The position numbers and the translations under genes are program-made. Source: Leptospira terpstrae serovar Hualin str. LT 11-33 = ATCC 700639 (lineage in GTDB: Bacteria; Spirochaetota; Leptospiria; Leptospirales; Leptospiraceae). Taken from it: DNA of 64,000 nucleotides. The stretch spans positions 955,420-1,019,419 of the forward strand of contig NZ_AOGW02000010.1 of NCBI RefSeq assembly GCF_000332495.1, given 5' to 3'. The notes beneath the pieces were generated by a model that did not search any database, had not been told where the DNA came from, and saw nothing but the letters and a program-made list of their open reading frames with translations. Within the stretch, counting starts at the first letter, position 1. Each line of letters starts with the position of its first letter. Positions 39,224-48,796 of the stretch are shown here, in pieces.

Positions 39224-40762
39224 TTAACGGATTCGGTTGGCTAAGTCTTGAATGTCCTCAATATGTTCGGCAAGCACCCTTGTATTTTCGGCTACCACTT
39301 GGACAGCGTCTTCGATACTTTGTGCAGCACGAGACACTTCCTGGTTCCCTACTGACTGTTCATTCGCAATTGATTCGAGTTGTGAGGAAAGCTCTTTTAA
39401 TTCTTTTTGTGATTCTACAACCCTAGCATTTAATCTTTGCAAGTCGACAAACTTCTCGTTAAAACTAATCACCTTATTTTGAATTTTGGACATTTCCTTT
39501 TCTTGGTTCAGAGCCAGTTCGTTTGCTTCTTTTGCCGAAGCATTTCCTTTCACTAAATCAGATTTTGATTTGTGAATGGTTTTAGAAATGATACTTGCGT
39601 TGGTGGCAGAATTTTCAGCAAGTTTTGCCACTTCACTGGCTACAACCGCAAACCCCCGACCATGTTCCCCTGCTCTTGCCGCCTCAATCGATGCATTGAG
39701 AGCAAGTAAATTTGTTTGGTCTGCAATTTCTTTCATGATCTGGTTTACATCTTCCACTTTCTGAAAACTCGAACTTACTTCACCTAAAATGGTATTTAAG
39801 TTTTGCATGGAGTTCGTCACCAAATTGCTAAATTTAGAAGACTGGTTGATTTGATCCGAAATAATATCAATCTCCCCTCTTACAGTTTTTACAATTCCTT
39901 CTAAGGTTTGGCTTTCTTCATTCAATGTTTCAATTCGATTGTATTGGTCTTTGACAAAGGATACAGAATTCTCTGTGGATTGTGAAATTTCAGTTAAGGA
40001 AGCAGAGATTTCTTCAATGGAAGCTGCCTGGTTTTGTACAAGACCATTCAAATCATCAGCAAAAACTTTAAGAGCGGCAACGGATTGGTTTAAACTCTCT
40101 CCCGTTTCTACCATAGCCTCTTTTTGTGTTTCCATTACTTTTGTATGTTCTTCGGATGTTTTTTTCCCGAGGACCGCCTCATCACGAATGGAAGTAAGTA
40201 GTCCCACCATTTTGCCAATCGTGATCGTTGCCATTAACAGAAAAAATACTTTTACAATTTCCACAGGTAAAGAAATCGAATAAGCCATTTTATGCGTATC
40301 ATTACGATCCACAAATTCCATTCCAACCATCCCAGCCAAAATGAGAGAACCTATTTGAACCAATGTTAATAGAAACCCAATTACGTATGTTTGGCGGGAT
40401 GAAAAAAGAAATCCTGAATATAATAAAATAAAAAAGGAAATGATATAATTCACTCCATCTTTCAAAGCAGAGGAAGCAATATCCAAATCCATGATACTTT
40501 GTCCCAAGGTATTGGACCCAATCAAAAAGATATCAATGATTACAAACCAAAAGGCATGGGGGTCTTTCCCGTTTTTTAATAGCCGATACTGGGTGAAGGC
40601 AACCACTCCATAAAAGAAAGTGGTAAAAAGCATCATAATGAGTTGGTCTTTATGAAGAGAGCCTAAACTCCCGAGGATTCCTAAAATAAAAATTACAAGA
40701 AGTGTGGAACGGATAGAGTTGATGGTCTTTGTGGCCTTCAGGTAGTACGGATCCAATTGCAT
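39224..40762 (-). CDS. Methyl-accepting chemotaxis protein, multispan type without periplasmic domain
   Basis: Chemoreceptor with six hydrophobic segments in residues ~15-190 and no sizeable periplasmic sensor domain, so the signal is probably sensed within the membrane or cytoplasm. No clear HAMP is seen. A long coiled coil with the kinase-interaction tip [20 protein letters not shown] followed by [20 protein letters not shown] identifies the MCP signalling domain. It passes information to CheA/CheW and the flagellar motor. It is divergent from the COG0523 pseudogene with a palindrome between them. Length (512 aa) is typical. Confidence 0.93.
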   Translation of the reverse strand: MQLDPYYLKATKTINSIRSTLLVIFILGILGSLGSLHKDQLIMMLFTTFFYGVVAFTQYRLLKNGKDPHAFWFVIIDIFLIGSNTLGQSIMDLDIASSALKDGVNYIISFFILLYSGFLFSSRQTYVIGFLLTLVQIGSLILAGMVGMEFVDRNDTHKMAYSISLPVEIVKVFFLLMATITIGKMVGLLTSIRDEAVLGKKTSEEHTKVMETQKEAMVETGESLNQSVAALKVFADDLNGLVQNQAASIEEISASLTEISQSTENSVSFVKDQYNRIETLNEESQTLEGIVKTVRGEIDIISDQINQSSKFSNLVTNSMQNLNTILGEVSSSFQKVEDVNQIMKEIADQTNLLALNASIEAARAGEHGRGFAVVASEVAKLAENSATNASIISKTIHKSKSDLVKGNASAKEANELALNQEKEMSKIQNKVISFNEKFVDLQRLNARVVESQKELKELSSQLESIANEQSVGNQEVSRAAQSIEDAVQVVAENTRVLAEHIEDIQDLANRIR

Positions 40763-40835
40763 AAGAAAAGGATCTGAATCCCAAGGGGGAATTGCAAGGA
40801 TTTCCCTAGAATACGGAGAAATCCGAGGCTGAAAA

Positions 40836-40860
40836 CTAAATGCAATAAAATTGCATTTAG
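40836..40860. promoter_or_regulatory. Perfect 25-bp palindrome upstream of the COG0523 remnant, candidate Zur box
   Basis: Two 11-bp arms, CTAAATGCAAT and its exact reverse complement, flank AAA. The core TGCAAT-AAA-ATTGCA shares the TGCAAY-N3-RTTGCA pattern of the palindrome before the znu operon. It ends 9 bp before the ATG of a G3E GTPase remnant; COG0523 genes are frequent Zur targets. The operator outlives its damaged gene. Confidence 0.6.
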
Positions 40861-40869
40861 GACAATCCT

Positions 40870-41137
40870 ATGGCAGAAAAAATACCTGTGACTTTATTCT
40901 CTGGATTTTTAGGGGCGGGCAAAACTAGTGGCGTCTGGTAGTAGTTTCAGTCGTACAAGTGAAAAATTAGTCGAGATATCGAATGGTTGCCTATGTTGGA
41001 CCCCTCGTGAAGACTTACTCATAAAAATCACCAAACTTGCTAAAGACGGAAAGTTTGATTCGATCTTGATTGAATCCACAGGAATTTCGGAACTACTCCC
41101 GGCAGAAACCTTTGCCTTTGAAGACGAATGGAGTTAG
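40870..41137 (+). pseudogene. Remnant of a COG0523 / CobW-type G3E GTPase (zinc chaperone family)
   Basis: Two fragments of one protein are visible in different frames. First MAEKIPVTLFSGFLGAGKT, the family N-terminus with the Walker A P-loop, then a stop within four codons. Then, in another frame, GSSFSRTSEKLVEISNGCLCW, LAKDGKFDSILIESTGISEL and LPAETFAFEDEWS. Compared with intact members, ~50-60 residues between the P-loop and this point are missing. The metal motif CxCC has become CLCW, and GISEP-type sequence reads GISEL. The C-terminal domain (normally ~200 more residues) is absent. The last bases overlap the globin gene's stop. It cannot make a functional GTPase. Confidence 0.85.
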
Positions 41138-41613
41138 TTTTCTGAAGGCAGATAGGGTCCACCTGTTTCTCCCCAACCCCACTTTGGCATTGGTTCGTTT
41201 GTGTCCATTGGATTCACTTTCAACTGAGAGTTAATTACGGCAAGCCTTGTTCCCCATTCAATGTATCCTACAAATGCAGAACGAAACTCAGGATCACTTT
41301 TGAGACCTACTTCATCAGCAGTTTGTAAAAGTAAATGAACCCAACGTTGTCTCATTTCTTCCGTCAACATTTTCCCAATATGTTTTCCGATCATATGGGA
41401 ATGACTTCCTCCGTCTTTCGAAGTATACAATGGATCTCCGCCAAAAACTTCAGCCACAAAATGAGATACATGTTTTACGTGCTCTGACGACATTTTTTCA
41501 AATACCTCACCGAGTAGGTCGTCTTTCAATACTTTACTATAGAACAAAGTAAACAAACCATCGAAAGTTTTTATATCACCGGCCCATTCGTATAAAGTTG
41601 GTATTTTTTTCAT
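41134..41613 (-). CDS. Truncated hemoglobin, group II-like
   Basis: Small 2-over-2 globin for O2, NO or peroxide chemistry. The sequence from MKKIPTLYEWAGD shows the N-terminal helix, FYSKVLKDDLL, the HVSHFVAEVFGGDPLY stretch and the candidate proximal His78 in HSHMIGKHIGKM, followed by RQRWVHLLL with the TrHbII-type Trp91. The ATG overlaps the stop of the upstream HEAT lipoprotein gene (ATGA), and AGGGA lies a few bases before it, so this start is preferred over one 27 nt upstream. The ~159-residue length is somewhat longer than the minimal family because of a Pro/Gly/Trp-rich tail. Confidence 0.85.
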   Translation of the reverse strand: MKKIPTLYEWAGDIKTFDGLFTLFYSKVLKDDLLGEVFEKMSSEHVKHVSHFVAEVFGGDPLYTSKDGGSHSHMIGKHIGKMLTEEMRQRWVHLLLQTADEVGLKSDPEFRSAFVGYIEWGTRLAVINSQLKVNPMDTNEPMPKWGWGETGGPYLPSEN

Positions 41614-43175
41614 AAGTTCCCTTTCGCCCACCCATTCCATTCTTTTGATGTACGAAATTTTTTTCCTGTAATGGACATAAGTGCATAATAACTTAGTTTG
41701 CGTTTTTCAGAATCATCTCCATTAACAAACGTTAATAGAACTGGAATGGATTTTTTATCCTTACGTTTGGCGATTTCTTCCAATGCCGGCCTGTATACTT
41801 CTGCATCTTTTGATTTTGTTGCTTCTTCGATGATGAGACGTGCATCTTCTGTGGGAATCAAAGCCACTGTAGAAAGAATTTGTGGTGCCATCTTTGGTCT
41901 ATCGGACAGTAAACTTTTTAGTTTGGGTAAACTCGTTGGATCAGCAATGGAACCCAAAGCTTCCAAAGCATAGACCATAAGTTTTGCATCTCCTTTGTCG
42001 AGAGCTTTGATGAGATCCGGCACCGCCTCTTTAGCTCCTAAAATCCCCAGTGCCCAAGCAGAACCATAAGGACCCTCGTTCGCACCCGATAATAAAATTT
42101 TTCGTAGAACGGGAACCGATGCTTTGTCACCAATCCAACCAAGGGCTTCGGCAAAACTATCTCGTTCTGGTGTAGATTCTTTTTCTAATAACTCTTCTAG
42201 GCGTAACCTTGCTTCTTTAAACCTTTGACGGCCTACAATCTTTGCAGCACTCCCCCAGTTCTTTGTGTCTTTTCCACTAAACAAACCAAAGGCTAACTGG
42301 GCTGCTTCTTTGGAAGGAATCGAACAAAGCACATCCGTTGCATAAAGTTTGGTTTCAGGATCGTTTGATAATAGGGCTTGGAAAACTTTGGGAACCACAG
42401 ATGGATTTCCAATTTCAATAAGAGCCATTGAAGCGTTTTCTTTTCCTTTGCTATAAGGAAGGTTTAATGCTTTCACAAGCACATCATTTGCTTTTTTTGC
42501 TTTGATTCTGCCGAGTGCCAGGTAAGCTGCAGCAAGTGTTGGGGACTCGTCTTGCGTTTGGGTGAGTTGGAGTAAATAGGATTCAGATGTTGCGATTTTT
42601 AATTTTCCCAGTGCCATAGCATAGGTTTTGTCTTTTTCTCGATCTTTGTTTTTTAATGCCAAACTTAAGATTTGAGGGCCTACCGAATTGGCACCAATTT
42701 GCACCAAGGCATCTACGGTTTGTAAACGAAGAGTAGGATTAGTATCATCTAACAAAGAGTAGATTCTATTACCCGCAGACGGATCTTTCATCCGAGTGAG
42801 TGCATCTAAATATACATCTTTTGGATTTTCCTTATCCGACCATAAAAGATTGGCAATGGCAGCCGAAGAAGATTTGTCTTTTAAATCTCCGAGGGCAATG
42901 GCAGCACCTGCACGAACCCCTGGTTCTTTATCCAATAAAAGTTTTTTTAATTTGGGAATGGCCGACTTTTCTTCTCTACTCCCCAACTGTACAGCAGCTT
43001 GGGAACGAGTAAAACTGTCTGAAGAATCTAAACTTTCTAGGAGCTCTTTTGTTGTTTGTTCTTCTGACACAGTTTCCTCTACGGAAGGCGGTTCCTGGTT
43101 TTGAGGAACCGGATCACAATTCAAAAAGAGAGTGAGGGAGAAAAAAAAAGAAATCAAAAACCAAGTCTTTTGCAT
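41610..43175 (-). CDS. HEAT-repeat lipoprotein
   Basis: Predicted lipoprotein: signal MQKTWFLISFFFSLTLFLNC with a lipobox cysteine, then a Pro/Glu-rich linker, then about 13 helical HEAT/PBS-lyase-type repeats to the end (SREEKSAIPKLKKLLLDKEP, KEAVPDLIKALDKGDAKLMV and similar). This solenoid suggests a scaffold or partner-binding role in the periplasm. The HEAT motifs include none of the catalytic residues of phycobilin lyases. The ATG at this position is preferred over an upstream TTG. The gene is translationally coupled (ATGA) to the truncated globin downstream, so the two proteins may act together. Confidence 0.85.
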   Translation of the reverse strand: MQKTWFLISFFFSLTLFLNCDPVPQNQEPPSVEETVSEEQTTKELLESLDSSDSFTRSQAAVQLGSREEKSAIPKLKKLLLDKEPGVRAGAAIALGDLKDKSSSAAIANLLWSDKENPKDVYLDALTRMKDPSAGNRIYSLLDDTNPTLRLQTVDALVQIGANSVGPQILSLALKNKDREKDKTYAMALGKLKIATSESYLLQLTQTQDESPTLAAAYLALGRIKAKKANDVLVKALNLPYSKGKENASMALIEIGNPSVVPKVFQALLSNDPETKLYATDVLCSIPSKEAAQLAFGLFSGKDTKNWGSAAKIVGRQRFKEARLRLEELLEKESTPERDSFAEALGWIGDKASVPVLRKILLSGANEGPYGSAWALGILGAKEAVPDLIKALDKGDAKLMVYALEALGSIADPTSLPKLKSLLSDRPKMAPQILSTVALIPTEDARLIIEEATKSKDAEVYRPALEEIAKRKDKKSIPVLLTFVNGDDSEKRKLSYYALMSITGKKFRTSKEWNGWAKGNL

Positions 43176-43284
43176 GCCAGACAAATTTAATAATTTAAAA
43201 ACCTGCCTACAAGTGTTAAATCAAAAGCTTAGGATGAATTTTTTACAGATTCCTGTTTTTTTACATTCTTCCTAACTAGGGCTT

Positions 43285-44793
43285 TTACAATGATAATAAA
43301 AATCGAATCATACTGGCACGATCCGATACATTAAGTGCTTTAAAATAATTCTTACTTTTTTCTGCTTCTCCTCCATGCCAAAGGATTGCCTCATCCAATG
43401 TTTTGGCACGACCATCATGTAAAAAACGAGCTCTCCCATTCACTGCTCCAAAAAGTCCAATTCCCCAGAGCGGTGCAGTCCTCCATTCCCTTTCCGATGC
43501 TTCACCATCCGCTTTTCCATCACTGAGATCCTCTCCCATATCATGTAAAAGTAAATCAGTATAAGGACGTATGGTTTGATTAGAAAGTTGTGGGAAGGAA
43601 GCATTAGAAGAAGTTACCAACTTCTCCGTATGGCATTTGTTACATCCTGCCAAAAAAAAATGTTTTTTACCCGAAAGAATTACTGCCAAATTTGCATTTC
43701 TTCGGACAGGCACAGCCACAAGTTGCATATACTTAGTAATCGCTGCAATTTTTTCTTCAGGTACTTCGGGGTTACCACCCCCTGTGGAACCGGAACATGA
43801 AGACTGAGTGGAACTACAATTTTCTTGCGAAAACATAGGACTCGTAATTCCAATATCGCCGGAAAATGCTGCCGAATTTTGGCGTTTGAGACTGGGTGCA
43901 TTTGCCTTCCATCCAAATCGTCCCAAAGACTTTCCGCTTCCCGTTAAGTCCCAAAGATAATTGGGCCTTCCTGAAATTCCATCACCATCTAAGTCCATTG
44001 GATCAGATTGAGAAAGTATACTCTCTTCTGGAACAGCTTCTAAAAGACCAAGACCTATCACTTGTTGGGTTAACCGAACTGATGTTTTGTGGCCAGAAGC
44101 AAATGGCCCATACCCAAGTTCACTAAATACCAAACTAGGTTTCCGTAGTGAATACGAACTACCATCTTGAAAGGTTCCACTAAAGGTATCGTATTCTAAA
44201 TGGACAGTTCCTTCTTTTGTCACACCGGCCACAGAATTTGGTTGGAATTGTGACCCATACACTGGTTCTGGGTCGTTGCCTTTACTACCCACACCTAACC
44301 GTACCAAGGTGAATACCAAAGGATCTCCATCATCTTCGACCGCCCTTCCATTTCCCACATGACACCCTAAACAGGAATTGGAATGAAAGAAGGGACCTAG
44401 ACCATCACGGTCTGGTAGAGTAGAAGAAAACCCAGGATTCCATGGAACTTCAAATACAGATTGTCCGACCGTAAAGTCAGAAATTGTTGTTAAAGGTGAA
44501 TTTTTTCCAAACTGAAGGAAAGCACGAGCATCTGTTACAAAACTTGTCATTGCCTTTCCACCAGAGAGTTCTTCTCCCTCTTCATAGTCCCAAGGAAATT
44601 TTCCTGATTGGTTTAAACCGAGTAAAGCCAAACAATTGCCATCTTTACAAAGATCCTTTTCATTTGGACAACCGAATTCCGAGGTAAGATTATCAATATT
44701 TGACAATCCAATTCCCGTAGAACATGTGTTTGCTTTTAGAAACACACATCCATAGGAAGAAAAAACTATCAAAACCAGTAATAAAACTCTCAT
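43285..44793 (-). CDS. Di-heme oxidoreductase-like lipoprotein (DUF1111/COG3488), paralogue 1
   Basis: Predicted periplasmic lipoprotein: MRVLLLVLIVFSSYGC is the signal with lipobox. Two c-type heme sites are visible: CLGCH (Cys141, Cys144, His145) and CNKCH (Cys384, Cys387, His388). The family pattern continues as WRTAPLWGIGLFGAVNGRAR and the C-terminal FLHDGRAKTLDEAILWHGGE. It is the 'thiol oxidoreductase'/DUF1111 group, distantly related to di-heme cytochrome c peroxidases. The start chosen gives a proper signal peptide; an in-frame start upstream would overlap the propeller gene. It starts 26 bp after the RCC1-propeller gene. A second copy lies in the imelysin operon at 50357. Confidence 0.88.
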   Translation of the reverse strand: MRVLLLVLIVFSSYGCVFLKANTCSTGIGLSNIDNLTSEFGCPNEKDLCKDGNCLALLGLNQSGKFPWDYEEGEELSGGKAMTSFVTDARAFLQFGKNSPLTTISDFTVGQSVFEVPWNPGFSSTLPDRDGLGPFFHSNSCLGCHVGNGRAVEDDGDPLVFTLVRLGVGSKGNDPEPVYGSQFQPNSVAGVTKEGTVHLEYDTFSGTFQDGSSYSLRKPSLVFSELGYGPFASGHKTSVRLTQQVIGLGLLEAVPEESILSQSDPMDLDGDGISGRPNYLWDLTGSGKSLGRFGWKANAPSLKRQNSAAFSGDIGITSPMFSQENCSSTQSSCSGSTGGGNPEVPEEKIAAITKYMQLVAVPVRRNANLAVILSGKKHFFLAGCNKCHTEKLVTSSNASFPQLSNQTIRPYTDLLLHDMGEDLSDGKADGEASEREWRTAPLWGIGLFGAVNGRARFLHDGRAKTLDEAILWHGGEAEKSKNYFKALNVSDRASMIRFLLSL

Positions 44794-44819
44794 TGAAACT
44801 AATAAAAACAAAAGTAGAA

Positions 44820-46655
44820 CTAGTTCGGAATGGTTAAAAAGATTGGAGTTGTGGCAGCCCAAGTTTCTTGTAAATCAGCGCGACCAATGGAACCTTTAAA
44901 ATTCCAACCCCATCCATACAAAGAACCAGATTTAAGAATTGCAAAATTATGCAAAGCGCCACACCCAAAGTATTGGATGCCTTTCACTCCCACTACAATA
45001 TCTCCCGGAGTATAGAGTTTTGCTGGAGTGGTAAGCCCAGTTCCTAAATTACCGCTGGAATTTGCCCCCCAACCCTTAACAGTCCCATCACTTAAGATTG
45101 CAAAACTTTGAGTTCCATTGGCCCATACTGACACTACTTGATAGAGGCCAGTCACGAGTGTTGGAGTAGGAACTGGGGACGGCGAACCACTTCCCCCAAT
45201 ACCCAACTGACCACTCGACGCAAGCCCCCAAGCATAAACAGTTCCATCATTTTTTAGAGCAAGGATATGGTCGCGTCCATTAGCTATATGTACAATTCCT
45301 GATAAAGAATTCACTTTTTTCGGTGTAGAGTTTACTTCAGAAGCTGTACCAAGAGTTCCATCTCCTAAATTTCCATATTGGTCTCTTCCCCAAACATAAA
45401 CATCACCTGATTTTGATAAGGCGGCAGTATGTTCTGATCCTGCTATGACTTGGATGATATCGTTCGGAAGACCAGTCACTGTGACAGGGTTTGCCGAATA
45501 TGTTCCAGCTCCACCAGAACCATTTCCCAGTTGTCCTACTGAATTAGAACCAAAGGTAACCACGGATCCATCTGATTTCAAAACAACAGCATGATCATAA
45601 CCATAAATTCCCATCACAGCTCCACTGATTCCAGGAACCTTACGCGGAGGATTTCTTGGACCAGGATCAGCCGCAGCTGCTTGCACTTCACCGGTATTTC
45701 CCATACCCAATTGTCCACTGCTATTGGCTCCCCAAGTCCAAACACTTCCGTCCTCAGTGATAGCAAGAGAATTGTTTTGATTGAAACCAATAGATACAAC
45801 TTGTGAGATCGTAGATAATTTTGTAATGGTTGGGTTAGTTAGATCTCCTGTGGAAGTTCCCGAACCAAGTTGCCCAAAATTATTTCGACCCCAAGTATAA
45901 AGGTTTCCGTTTACCACATAACCAGAATGAGATCCACCAGCGGTGATTCGATTTCCGAAATAAGTTAGGATTGTTTTTTTTGCAGACATTCCTGCAGAGT
46001 TTGTACAATGAATTTGAATTTTATTGGCACCTAATAGTGGTTTCATGGAAACTAAAGAGTTATTCTCTCCTTTACCGACATTAAAATTTTCTTTTTCTGT
46101 ATTATTTTGTAAAACATGACAAGACAAGTTGTCAGCTGTTTTTATATTTAAAGGTAAGTCGTATGTTTTAACAATACTACCATCAAGGGGAGAAAGAATT
46201 TCAAACTTCGATCCCACATCACGACTCCCTGTAAGGGAAACGAGAAAAATTGTATCTGTCAGATGAGAGATGTCTTCAATTGAAGGTTCCAGATTTTCAG
46301 AAGAAGAAATTTTAAAGGTTCCCAGTAATTTCCCATTCACATCTTTCACATGGATTTCATAACTACCACTTCCCAAGGAAAGTTGCCAAACTCCTGTTTC
46401 AGAAGTAGTCGCTAGAGAACGGGAAGAACCAGAGATTTTTACACTGGATTCGGTCGCCAATTCTAAACTGGCATTAGGAATGGGGGCACCCGCTCCATCC
46501 GTTAAGGTACCAGAAATCGTGGAAAGGTTCAAAGTGAAACCAAGCAAAGCAAGGGCAGAGGGATCATTCGTTGCCTTCTCATTACAAAAACTAGTACAAG
46601 CAAGTAACGCTATTACCACGAAAGTCTTTCCTAGGATTTTTCTATATAAGTTCAT
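44820..46655 (-). CDS. RCC1-repeat beta-propeller lipoprotein
   Basis: Lipoprotein (MNLYRKILGKTFVVIALLAC...TSFC) with a carboxypeptidase-regulatory-like beta domain (SGTLTDGAGAPIPNASLELA) near residue 50. Seven RCC1 repeats follow of the form L-x-D-G-x-V-x-x-W-G-x-N-x-x-G-Q-L-G-x-G, which would close a seven-bladed propeller. Such proteins are surface or periplasmic binding scaffolds; the partner is unknown. This ATG has GGAG upstream and gives a proper signal peptide, whereas an in-frame start 171 nt further upstream would add an unlikely leader. It precedes the DUF1111 gene by 26 bp and follows the terminator of the next unit, so these two form an operon. Confidence 0.88.
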   Translation of the reverse strand: MNLYRKILGKTFVVIALLACTSFCNEKATNDPSALALLGFTLNLSTISGTLTDGAGAPIPNASLELATESSVKISGSSRSLATTSETGVWQLSLGSGSYEIHVKDVNGKLLGTFKISSSENLEPSIEDISHLTDTIFLVSLTGSRDVGSKFEILSPLDGSIVKTYDLPLNIKTADNLSCHVLQNNTEKENFNVGKGENNSLVSMKPLLGANKIQIHCTNSAGMSAKKTILTYFGNRITAGGSHSGYVVNGNLYTWGRNNFGQLGSGTSTGDLTNPTITKLSTISQVVSIGFNQNNSLAITEDGSVWTWGANSSGQLGMGNTGEVQAAAADPGPRNPPRKVPGISGAVMGIYGYDHAVVLKSDGSVVTFGSNSVGQLGNGSGGAGTYSANPVTVTGLPNDIIQVIAGSEHTAALSKSGDVYVWGRDQYGNLGDGTLGTASEVNSTPKKVNSLSGIVHIANGRDHILALKNDGTVYAWGLASSGQLGIGGSGSPSPVPTPTLVTGLYQVVSVWANGTQSFAILSDGTVKGWGANSSGNLGTGLTTPAKLYTPGDIVVGVKGIQYFGCGALHNFAILKSGSLYGWGWNFKGSIGRADLQETWAATTPIFLTIPN

Positions 46656-46786
46656 GAAATCTGTTCTCCAGAATGGAAGTGACTCCGTACTGATACCGAG
46701 TCTCAAATTCATGTATTTTTTGAACGTTGTTCCTGTCAAGCACAGATAGAAATTTCTCTTGAAAGGGGGTCTAGGATAGATTAGGC

Positions 46787-46819
46787 AAAAAAAAAGAGGA
46801 CCACTGGTCCCCTTTTTTT
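46787..46819. terminator. Bidirectional-looking rho-independent terminator
   Basis: A GGACC-ACT-GGTCC hairpin is flanked by nine A's on the left and seven T's on the right. On the minus strand it terminates the 46842-48796 transcript just after its last gene and isolates the RCC1/DUF1111 pair. Symmetry lets it work on the plus strand too. Confidence 0.8.
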
Positions 46820-46841
46820 CTGTCACTGAATGAGAAAGTGA

Positions 46842-47519
46842 TTAAGAATTAGGAACCTGGCTTCTTACTTCTTTTAAAGTGGCCAATTCCTTTTTCCAAA
46901 GTTTTAAATCTTTTTCTGCAGATACTTTGACATCACCTGCCGGTTGTTTGTTTTCCATCCAATACTCGACCATTTGTATCCTTGATTCTAATTCATTGAT
47001 CTTAAAATCAAAATAAGCTTTTTGTGTTTTAGCCGATGGTCGGTCGGTAGCGTTTGGCTCTTCTGCGGAAGGTTTGTCCGACCATTTTTCTTTGGAAATA
47101 GATGCAGAAATACTAGCATCCATAGCAGTAAAAGAATCTAACATTTCGAGTTGTTCCTTCTCTTCTGCTTCAGTCATCCGAGTTTTAATTTCTCGAGGAA
47201 TGTAGAAATTTTTTGGATATTTCGCCGCAAAATCTCTCCACTCTTCTTTTACTTCTTCTTTACGATTCGGTTTTTTTTCCAAAGCAAACGGCCAAAGTAC
47301 CTCAGCCTGTGCCAATTCCAATTCTTCAGGATTGGGAGCGTCGGAAAACTCAGGATCATCAAACAATGAATTGGCGTGACTTTCTGAATTTCCGAAATCG
47401 GAATCGGTGACCTCTGTTTGTTTATTTGTTTTGTGGGAAGAGAACTTCCAAACAACATAAGAAAACAATACCAATAGAAATCCACAAACCGAAATGATAC
47501 CTATAAACCGCTTGCTCAT
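46842..47519 (-). CDS. Hypothetical single-span anchored protein next to an SGNH hydrolase
   Basis: No family recognised. An N-terminal hydrophobic segment (residues 5-25, FIGIISVCGFLLVLFSYVVW) anchors a ~200-residue, highly charged, helical extracytoplasmic part with Glu/Lys-rich stretches (EEVKEEWRDFAAKYPKNFYI; ELESRIQMVEYWMENKQ). The gene starts 11 bp after the SGNH hydrolase, with a terminator after it, so the pair forms one operon. A helical anchored protein beside a lipase-like enzyme recalls lipase foldases, but the foldase motif (RxxFDY) is not seen. Function unknown. Confidence 0.7.
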   Translation of the reverse strand: MSKRFIGIISVCGFLLVLFSYVVWKFSSHKTNKQTEVTDSDFGNSESHANSLFDDPEFSDAPNPEELELAQAEVLWPFALEKKPNRKEEVKEEWRDFAAKYPKNFYIPREIKTRMTEAEEKEQLEMLDSFTAMDASISASISKEKWSDKPSAEEPNATDRPSAKTQKAYFDFKINELESRIQMVEYWMENKQPAGDVKVSAEKDLKLWKKELATLKEVRSQVPNS

Positions 47520-47530
47520 CTTTTAACCTC

Positions 47531-48796
47531 TTATGTAAAGATAGAAATTACCCAAGAAATTGCCTGACCAAAGATGTTCTCTGTAAGAAATTTCTTTAAG
47601 TCCACAGGATTTCTGTTGAGTGAATCATAATACCAAGCAGTGTATTCACTTACTTGAGGAATTGAATACCCATAACGAGTGTTAATTGCCTTGATTAATT
47701 CATTTGCGAATAGTGAATGTCCATACATGTTAGGGTGAACACCATCTAAACCAAAAACTCCAGGTTGGTTTGGAAGAGGCCAATTAGCTCTTGCGTTTCC
47801 AGGAGACCAACCTTCAGCACTACGAATCGGTCTTCCGTTTTCTTTTAAATCATCAAATATCACACGTAAATCAGCAACAGCAAAACGCATAGTAGCAGCT
47901 TGTGCTTTAATTTCGTTGTTTAACATATTTAGAAAAGTGGAAATGCTTGCGATTTCATTTGCATCAAGAACTTGATTTGGATCCGAAACAGAATTTCTAA
48001 AGAAAGCCTTGAGTCCGGTATAGTTTGCACGTCCATTAGGATCTTTGTAATTTTCGAGGAATGCAATGGCAGTTACGTTTGGAACGGTAAAAAGAACTCC
48101 ACCTTGTAAGCTTCCCATAACAGACATTCTGCGGAAAAATTCACGAATATCTCTTTTGAATCTTGTTTCATCCAAACAGTCGGTTGATGTATGAAGTGCA
48201 GTACAAAGAACGTGGTTGGCTCCAGCCGATCCAAATAGAAAGGTAGGTTTTACTTTTTCCATTACTTGGGTCTGAGTACCTGCGTCACGTAGACCAAATC
48301 TATGAAACTTATCTGGTTCTTGGCAATCAGCAACTGTCACCCAACGGTAAGTATACCAATACCATTTTGCCCAGTACCATTCTTTTTCTTGTTTGGTGGC
48401 AGTGATATCTTCACATTTACCAGATGTTTTAAGAAGGCTTGTATACTCAGCTCCAGTGATACCTGCATGAGTTGGTAGAGAAACAGTAGAGGCATTTCCA
48501 CCTATGATACTTTCTGCAATACAGAAAATTCCACAGTCCCATTTAAGCACGTCTTCTAAGTTTACAAATGGTCCCTTGAGAACGTTGTAAGAAACGGAAG
48601 CACCAGCTTGTTTACTGACAAGGACAGGATAGGCCCAATCTTGTGTTTTTTTCTCTACAGTGACTCCAAAGAAACCTTGGCTTAGGGAATCTCCCACGAC
48701 ACCCACTCTTTGGAACATTTGGCTTTGGGTCTGAGCAGAGAGAGACCCTGCGAAAACCAAGGACCATACCAGTCCTAATGCTACTTTTGCGTTCAT
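47531..48796 (-). CDS. Secreted SGNH/GDSL hydrolase (lipase/esterase-like)
   Basis: Secreted esterase-type enzyme with a signal peptide ([24 protein letters not shown]). Catalytic blocks are GDSLSQG with nucleophile Ser37, the oxyanion-hole GxN in FGSAGANHV, and [10 protein letters not shown] near the C-terminus with the catalytic Asp and His. The 421-residue length is larger than minimal SGNH enzymes because of inserts with several Cys and Trp residues. A GGAGG Shine-Dalgarno sequence 4 nt before this ATG decides the start over one 30 nt upstream. Substrate is unknown; membrane lipid or host-independent ester hydrolysis is a guess. It is divergent from the imelysin operon with a 255-bp gap. 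Confidence 0.85.
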   Translation of the reverse strand: MNAKVALGLVWSLVFAGSLSAQTQSQMFQRVGVVGDSLSQGFFGVTVEKKTQDWAYPVLVSKQAGASVSYNVLKGPFVNLEDVLKWDCGIFCIAESIIGGNASTVSLPTHAGITGAEYTSLLKTSGKCEDITATKQEKEWYWAKWYWYTYRWVTVADCQEPDKFHRFGLRDAGTQTQVMEKVKPTFLFGSAGANHVLCTALHTSTDCLDETRFKRDIREFFRRMSVMGSLQGGVLFTVPNVTAIAFLENYKDPNGRANYTGLKAFFRNSVSDPNQVLDANEIASISTFLNMLNNEIKAQAATMRFAVADLRVIFDDLKENGRPIRSAEGWSPGNARANWPLPNQPGVFGLDGVHPNMYGHSLFANELIKAINTRYGYSIPQVSEYTAWYYDSLNRNPVDLKKFLTENIFGQAISWVISIFT

